Assembly (NCBI GenBank): GCA_902599665.1
Contig: CACKGK010000010.1
Span: forward strand, 1 to 47,904
DNA length: 47,904 bases
Source: an uncultured Pelagibacteraceae bacterium
Lineage (GTDB): Bacteria; Pseudomonadota; Alphaproteobacteria; Pelagibacterales; Pelagibacteraceae
Direction: 5' to 3'
The position numbers and the translations under genes were made by a program. The notes beneath the pieces were generated by a model. It saw nothing but the letters and a program-made list of their open reading frames with translations. It did not search any database and was not told the origin of the DNA. Shown piece after piece: positions 43,336 to 47,904 of the stretch. Position 1 is the stretch's first letter. Each line of letters starts with the position of its first letter.

Positions 43336-44430
43336 ATGAAAACATTAAAAATTGAAGAATTATCAAAGAACTTTGGATCAACTGAGGTTTTAAGGAAAAT
43401 TAATTTAGAGATAGATGAAGGTAATTTCTTAGTTCTTTTAGGTCCTTCTGGATGTGGAAAATCAACCTTGTTAAACATTATTGCAGGATTAGAAACTATT
43501 AATGAAGGAAATGTTCACATAGATGATTACAATGTAAGTAAAGTAGAGCCAAAAGACAGAAATATTGCAATGGTATTTCAATCTTATGCTTTGTACCCAT
43601 CAATGAATGTGCGTGAAAATATGATCTTTGGTCTTAAACAAGCTAAAGTTTCTAAGGAGAAAATCGAAGAGCAATTGGAAAAAGTATCAAAATTTTTACA
43701 AGTAGATGCTTTGTTAGAGAGAAAGCCATCACAATTATCTGGCGGACAAAGACAGCGTGTTGCAATAGGCAGAGCACTAGTTAGAGAACCAAGAATTTTT
43801 TTATTTGATGAACCTTTATCAAATTTAGATGCAAAGCTAAGAGTTGAGATGAGACGAGAAATTAAAAAACTTCATCAGCAACTTAAAACAACAGTAGTTT
43901 ATGTAACACACGATCAAACAGAAGCTATGAGTTTAGGTACAAATATTGCAATTATGAACCATGGTGTAATTCAGCAAAATGATACACCTGAAAATATTTA
44001 TAATAAACCTAGTAATACTTTTGTGGCAGACTTTATAGGCTCTCCATCAATGAATTTAATAAAAGGCAATCTAAAAGAGAGTTCAAATAAAGTTTCATTC
44101 GTTACCCGTGGATCAAATATTGAAATTCCAATAAATGGATATGATTTCAAAGAAAAGTCTAATTTAGATAGTAGAGAGGTTTTTTTTGGAATAAGACCAG
44201 AACATATATTTTTTAAAAAATCTAATGAAGAGGATTTTGAGATTAATTTAAGAGCAGATTTAAGTGAATATATAGGACATGAACAGATAATGACCTTTAA
44301 TTTTGAAAATCAAGAGGTGTTAGCTAAGTTTCCTTCAACAGTAAAAATAGATCTATCAAAAAATACAAAATTATTCTTTGATTTAACTCAAATTTCATTG
44401 TTTGATGCTAAAACAGAGGAGAGAATTTAA
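43336..44430 (+). CDS. CUT1 sugar ABC transporter ATPase (MalK/UgpC type)
   Basis: 364 aa. Walker A is GPSGCGKST, signature LSGGQRQRV, Walker B IFLFDEPLSNLD and switch VTHDQTEA. The C-terminal TOBE/MOP part (about 235-364) includes FFGIRPEHI, as in MalK-type ATPases. It energises the two preceding permeases. The SDR gene begins at the base right after its stop. Confidence 0.94.
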   Translation: MKTLKIEELSKNFGSTEVLRKINLEIDEGNFLVLLGPSGCGKSTLLNIIAGLETINEGNVHIDDYNVSKVEPKDRNIAMVFQSYALYPSMNVRENMIFGLKQAKVSKEKIEEQLEKVSKFLQVDALLERKPSQLSGGQRQRVAIGRALVREPRIFLFDEPLSNLDAKLRVEMRREIKKLHQQLKTTVVYVTHDQTEAMSLGTNIAIMNHGVIQQNDTPENIYNKPSNTFVADFIGSPSMNLIKGNLKESSNKVSFVTRGSNIEIPINGYDFKEKSNLDSREVFFGIRPEHIFFKKSNEEDFEINLRADLSEYIGHEQIMTFNFENQEVLAKFPSTVKIDLSKNTKLFFDLTQISLFDAKTEERI

Positions 44431-45192
44431 ATGAAAGTAAAATATTTTGACTTAAAAAATAAAAAAGTTTTTATTACTGGAGGTGGATCAGGAATTGGAG
44501 CTTCAATAGTTGAACATTTTTGTGAACAGGAATGTGATGTTTATTTTGTTGATATCAATAAGAAAGACTCAAATAAATTAATTAAAGATCTTAAAAAAAA
44601 AGGTCTTAAAGTACCTTATTTTATTGAATGTAATCTTATTAAAATTAAAAAATTACAAACTATCATTCAAAAAATAATTAAATCAAAAGGTCCTATCGAT
44701 ATTTTAATAAATAATGCTGCTAATGATGACAGACACTCCACAGATCAAGTAGATGAAAAATATTGGAATAATAGAATGGATGTGAATTTAAAACATTTTT
44801 TCTTTACAATTAAAGCAGTTTTAAAAGGAATGATTAAAAATAAAGGTGGAGCTATCGTAAATTTAAGTTCAGTTTCATGGATGTTGGGTGAGGGTGATAA
44901 AGTTGCTTATGAGACAGCAAAGTCTGCTGTTATTGGTCTGACTAGATCTTTTGCGAGAGAATTTGGCAAATATAATATTAGATGCAACTCAGTTACTCCT
45001 GGATCAATTGCTACTGAGAGACAAATAAAGCATTGGCTAACTCCAAAGTATAAAAAATTTATTCTTGATAAACAGTGCTTGAAGAGACAGCTTAAACCTG
45101 ATGATGTGGCAAGTTTAGTTGTTTATCTTTCATCTGACGTATCGTCAGGATGTACGAAACAAAACTTTATTATAGACGCTGGTATCACTTAA
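44431..45192 (+). CDS. Short-chain dehydrogenase/reductase
   Basis: 253 aa classical SDR. TGGGSGIGASI, VDINKKDS at the end of beta-2 (Asp favours NAD), INNAANDDRHS, the catalytic Ser in VNLSSVSW and Tyr/Lys in AYETAKSAV are present. The NNAANDDRH segment is seen in sugar dehydrogenases acting on L-rhamnose or related sugars, but specificity is unproven. Directly abuts the ATPase gene, so it probably oxidises the imported sugar to a lactone. Confidence 0.88.
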   Translation: MKVKYFDLKNKKVFITGGGSGIGASIVEHFCEQECDVYFVDINKKDSNKLIKDLKKKGLKVPYFIECNLIKIKKLQTIIQKIIKSKGPIDILINNAANDDRHSTDQVDEKYWNNRMDVNLKHFFFTIKAVLKGMIKNKGGAIVNLSSVSWMLGEGDKVAYETAKSAVIGLTRSFAREFGKYNIRCNSVTPGSIATERQIKHWLTPKYKKFILDKQCLKRQLKPDDVASLVVYLSSDVSSGCTKQNFIIDAGIT

Positions 45193-45203
45193 AATTTATA
45201 TAA

Positions 45204-46244
45204 GTGTCTAAGAAAATTAAAATATCTGTTGTTGGAATAGGTTTAATGGGACTACAACATATTAAAGCTATTCAAAAATCAAAATTAGCATCTCTTCACT
45301 CAATTGTTGAAATAAAAAAAACTGGGATAGAATTATCTAAAAAATTCAATGTACCACTTTATAAAAATATCAAAATTTTATTAGCAAAAGATAAACCTGA
45401 TGCAGTGATAATTGCAACACCAAATTTTCTACACGAAACTGATACTGTTCTATTTTTAAAATCTAAAATTCCTGTATTATTAGAAAAGCCAATTTCAGAT
45501 AATATTAAATCTGCAAAAAAAATTATTAATAGTGCACACTCAAATAAAACTTCATTACTGATAGGATATCATAGACGCCATAATTCAATTGTTAATAATG
45601 TTAAAAAAATAATAGAAAATAAAAAACTTGGAAAAATTGTATCTGCAAATATTTTATGCTGGCTCTATAAACATAAAAAATATTTTAATGAAAAGTGGAG
45701 AGTAAGAGAAGGTGGTGGTCCATTAGGTATTAATTTAGTTCATGATATTGATATGATTTGTTATTTACTTGGTCCTGTTAAGTATGTTCAGGCATTTAAA
45801 TCAAATAATATTAGGAAATATAAGGTTGAGGATACAGCTTCAGTAAATTTATTTTTTAAATCTGGAACTTTATGTACTCTTAATGTATCTGATACGATAA
45901 CTTCACCATGGAGCTATGAATTAACAGCTGGAGAAAATCCTGCTTATCCAATAACTGACCAATCTTCATATTTTATTGGAGGAACAAGAGGCTCTGTTCA
46001 ATTTCCTAATTTAAAATTATGGTACTATAAAAAAGAAAGAAGTTGGTGGAATAATATTTTTAATAATAAAATTAAAGTTCAAAAAAGCAATGAAACTTTA
46101 ATAAATCAGATCGATCATTTTTCTAGAGTAGTTTTAAAAAAAGAAAAACCAAAAGTGACTGGTAAGGATGGGTTAAATTCTTTAATAATTTTTGATGCAA
46201 TAAACAAAAGTTCTCAATCAGGTAAAAAAATAAGAATTAGTTAA
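45204..46244 (+). CDS. Gfo/Idh/MocA-family oxidoreductase
   Basis: 346 aa from a GTG at 45204, 11 bases after the SDR stop; the start is fixed by the NAD-binding strand (KISVVGIGLMGLQHIKA). Catalytic Lys is in LLEKPISDN, and YHRRHNS and INLVHDIDMICYLLG match the family. It probably acts on the same sugar as the SDR and the CUT1 transporter. Its stop overlaps the convergent DMT permease by 8 bases. Confidence 0.88.
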   Translation: MSKKIKISVVGIGLMGLQHIKAIQKSKLASLHSIVEIKKTGIELSKKFNVPLYKNIKILLAKDKPDAVIIATPNFLHETDTVLFLKSKIPVLLEKPISDNIKSAKKIINSAHSNKTSLLIGYHRRHNSIVNNVKKIIENKKLGKIVSANILCWLYKHKKYFNEKWRVREGGGPLGINLVHDIDMICYLLGPVKYVQAFKSNNIRKYKVEDTASVNLFFKSGTLCTLNVSDTITSPWSYELTAGENPAYPITDQSSYFIGGTRGSVQFPNLKLWYYKKERSWWNNIFNNKIKVQKSNETLINQIDHFSRVVLKKEKPKVTGKDGLNSLIIFDAINKSSQSGKKIRIS

Positions 46245-47121
46245 TTTTTTTAACTTTCTTTGTTCCTTCAACTCTAATAAACAAAACTCCAAAGATTATA
46301 ATTCCAATAAGACCAATTATTTTACTTATATCTGCCGGAACCCCAAAAATTAAAAAATTAATTATTGTTGACCAAAGCAATTGAGAATACTGAAAATTAG
46401 TTACAAATGACAAATTAGATAATTGAATTGCATAAATAATTATAAAATGACTTATAAAACCAAAAATTCCCATAGCAACTAAACCAATCCAATAAATGTT
46501 ATTTTCGATTGGTACCCAATTAAATGAAATATAAATTGTAAATATCAAAGCTCCAGTAACTGCCGTATAAAAAACTGCTGAGAAAGGTTCATTGTTTCCT
46601 GAAATAAGTTTTGTAAAAAATTGATAAAGTGCCCAACATAGTGGTGGCACAATAGGAAAGATTAACTCTGGCGATAATACTTTCATGCTAGGTCCTAAAG
46701 CATAAATAATTGATCCAAAACTTAGCAACATCAAAATTATACCTTTAGGAGACAATATATCTTTTAAAAAATATGCTGATAAAAGTGAAACAATTAATGG
46801 AGCGCTAAAAAAAACTACGTATATGTCAACCAAGTCAAATCTTTGTAATGAGTTAAACATAAAGAAAGTCGCTGTAACCATTAATAATGATCTAATAATT
46901 TGAATTTTAAAATTTCTAGTTAAATTTAGCTTTGGCTTAAAGACTACGAAATAGACACAAAGAGCGACAAAGTGAAAAAAAAATCTTCCCCATACAGCTT
47001 GTGTAACTGGCATAACATTTCCTAAATATTTTGCAGTTGAGTCCATACAAACAAATAAAAAAAAACCTGAAGCGGATAGAAAAATAACCTTAATTAAAGA
47101 GGCTTTTTGATTTTTTGACAT
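46237..47121 (-). CDS. EamA/DMT-family transporter
   Basis: 294 aa with about ten membrane segments. The N-terminal half carries TQAVWGRFFFHFVAL and the half-repeat boundary contains LKDILSPKGIILMLLSFG, both typical of EamA proteins related to RhaT-like and S-adenosylmethionine uptake permeases. A lysine-rich tail closes the protein. The substrate is unknown. It is separate from the first DMT gene of the window and is not closely similar to it. It lies 28 bases downstream of the start-distal end of the UxaA-like gene. Confidence 0.87.
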   Translation of the reverse strand: MSKNQKASLIKVIFLSASGFFLFVCMDSTAKYLGNVMPVTQAVWGRFFFHFVALCVYFVVFKPKLNLTRNFKIQIIRSLLMVTATFFMFNSLQRFDLVDIYVVFFSAPLIVSLLSAYFLKDILSPKGIILMLLSFGSIIYALGPSMKVLSPELIFPIVPPLCWALYQFFTKLISGNNEPFSAVFYTAVTGALIFTIYISFNWVPIENNIYWIGLVAMGIFGFISHFIIIYAIQLSNLSFVTNFQYSQLLWSTIINFLIFGVPADISKIIGLIGIIIFGVLFIRVEGTKKVKKIN

Positions 47122-47149
47122 GATAATTTATGAAAAATTTATCAAAAAG

Positions 47150-47904
47150 TTACATCACTACGCCTACTTGCCAAGGATTAAACTCCTCGTCACCGTAGCC
47201 GTTAATTTCACTTTTCGATTTATTTCCTGAAGCAGTGCTTACAACTAGATCAAATATTCTATTTCCAACTTTTTCAATGTCTTCTTTGCCTTCTGCAATA
47301 GTCCCACAATTTATATCCATATCTTCTTCCATTTTTTCATACATCGCAGTATTTGTAGATAATTTTAAACTTGGAACAGGTTTACATCCAAAACATGAAC
47401 CTCTACCTGTTGTAAAACAAATTACATTTGCACCTGATGCAACTTGACCTGTTACAGACACCGGGTCATACCCTGGAGAATCCATAAAGTTAAAACCTTT
47501 ATTTTTTAATGGTTCTGCATATTCAAGTACATCTTCTAGAATTGATTTACCACCTTTTGCAACAGCACCCAGTGACTTTTCAAGTATGGTAGTTAAACCA
47601 CCTCGTTTATTCCCAGGAGCAGGGTTATTATCCATTGTGCTATTATTAATTGAAGTATAGTTTTTCCACCATTTTAATCTTTCAATTAATTTATCTGCTG
47701 TTTTTTGACTGTTTGCTCTATTAATTAGAAGATGCTCAGCCCCATAAATTTCAGGAGTTTCAGATAATATTGAACTTCCACCTTTTTTAACTAACAAATC
47801 AGCTGCAACACCCAAAGCTGGATTTGCAGTAATACCAGAGTAACCATCTGATCCTCCACATTGAAGAGCTAAAGTTAAATGACTTACAGACTGAGGAATT
47901 CTTT
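47150..47904 (-). CDS. uxaA: UxaA-type altronate dehydratase, C-terminal part (partial)
   Basis: The frame is open to the right edge, so the N-terminus is missing. In addition to the part after residue-start 47815, the frame upstream reads LALQCGGSDGYSGITANPAL, so 47815 is not the start. GRGSCFGCKPVPSLKLSTNT, MEEDMDINCGTI and ASGNKSKSEINGYGDEEFNP are UxaA/GarD family motifs with the metal-linked cysteines. It dehydrates altronate or a related sugar acid to a 2-keto-3-deoxy acid. It reads toward the DMT gene and could be cotranscribed with it. Confidence 0.9.
   Translation of the reverse strand, partial: RIPQSVSHLTLALQCGGSDGYSGITANPALGVAADLLVKKGGSSILSETPEIYGAEHLLINRANSQKTADKLIERLKWWKNYTSINNSTMDNNPAPGNKRGGLTTILEKSLGAVAKGGKSILEDVLEYAEPLKNKGFNFMDSPGYDPVSVTGQVASGANVICFTTGRGSCFGCKPVPSLKLSTNTAMYEKMEEDMDINCGTIAEGKEDIEKVGNRIFDLVVSTASGNKSKSEINGYGDEEFNPWQVGVVM

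Noticed and set aside
1..47904. tRNA, rRNA, CRISPR arrays, insertion sequences or attachment sites
   Set aside because: No cloverleaf-like sequence, regular repeat-spacer pattern, transposase or integrase was seen on reading; homopolymer A/T runs explain the apparent repeats.

Overview
The window is about 48 kb of very AT-rich, tightly packed bacterial DNA. Most same-strand genes abut or overlap by 1 to 11 bases, and no gene-free stretch exceeds about 230 bases. Low G+C, minimal spacers, the SUF cluster next to glnA, and the solute-binding-protein transporters point to a streamlined marine alphaproteobacterium of the SAR11/Pelagibacterales type. A HIMB59/AEGEAN-169-like relative is possible. 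This assignment is by gene content and style, not by a marker gene. No tRNA, rRNA, insertion sequence or CRISPR array was seen.

Region 1 (1-9.3 kb) looks like core genome. It holds the tail of a probable anmK, an alpha/beta hydrolase, the complete iscR-sufB-C-D-S-U-T-A iron-sulfur operon behind a recognisable IscR type-1 operator, glnA (minus strand), and a YbaK-type tRNA-editing protein with a DMT exporter.

Region 2 (10-16.9 kb) starts the accessory part. It has iolG with a second Gfo/Idh/MocA dehydrogenase (minus), iolE (plus), a D-2-hydroxyacid dehydrogenase, then a coupled trio: an N-acetyl sugar amidotransferase (WbpG/PseA type) with HisH-like and HisF-like partners. The HisF-like protein has lost the first catalytic Asp, so the trio is probably for making an amidino sugar and not histidine.

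Region 3 (16.9-24.9 kb) is the least familiar part. A four-gene minus operon (ketopantoate-reductase-like, a 2OG-Fe(II) oxygenase, a PhyH oxygenase, a membrane-anchored beta-propeller) diverges from a two-gene plus operon (DUF1907/C11orf54-like zinc protein, PanB-like TIM barrel). The short shared control region carries three spaced TTATGYAA repeats. The PanB-like and PanE-like proteins lack residues needed for pantothenate chemistry. An HpcH/HpaI aldolase and an aldehyde dehydrogenase follow.

Region 4 (24.9-33.2 kb): iolD, a Gfo/Idh/MocA protein, a hydroxyacid dehydrogenase and a CUT2 (ribose/inositol-type) ABC transporter form one plus-strand run, followed by rbsD-rbsK. Region 5 (33.2-40.1 kb): rhamnonate dehydratase-like and PdxA2-like genes diverge from a tripartite tricarboxylate transporter (tctC-B-A), which is followed by an SDR and a ROK kinase. 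Region 6 (40.2-47.9 kb): a CUT1 glucose/mannose-type ABC transporter, an SDR, a Gfo/Idh/MocA protein, a DMT permease and a truncated UxaA-like altronate dehydratase at the window edge.

Together the right-hand 38 kb is a polyol, sugar and sugar-acid uptake and oxidation island with three different importers. All three binding-protein genes are followed at once by a strong intrinsic terminator, and in one case the terminator lies inside the first codons of the downstream permease gene.
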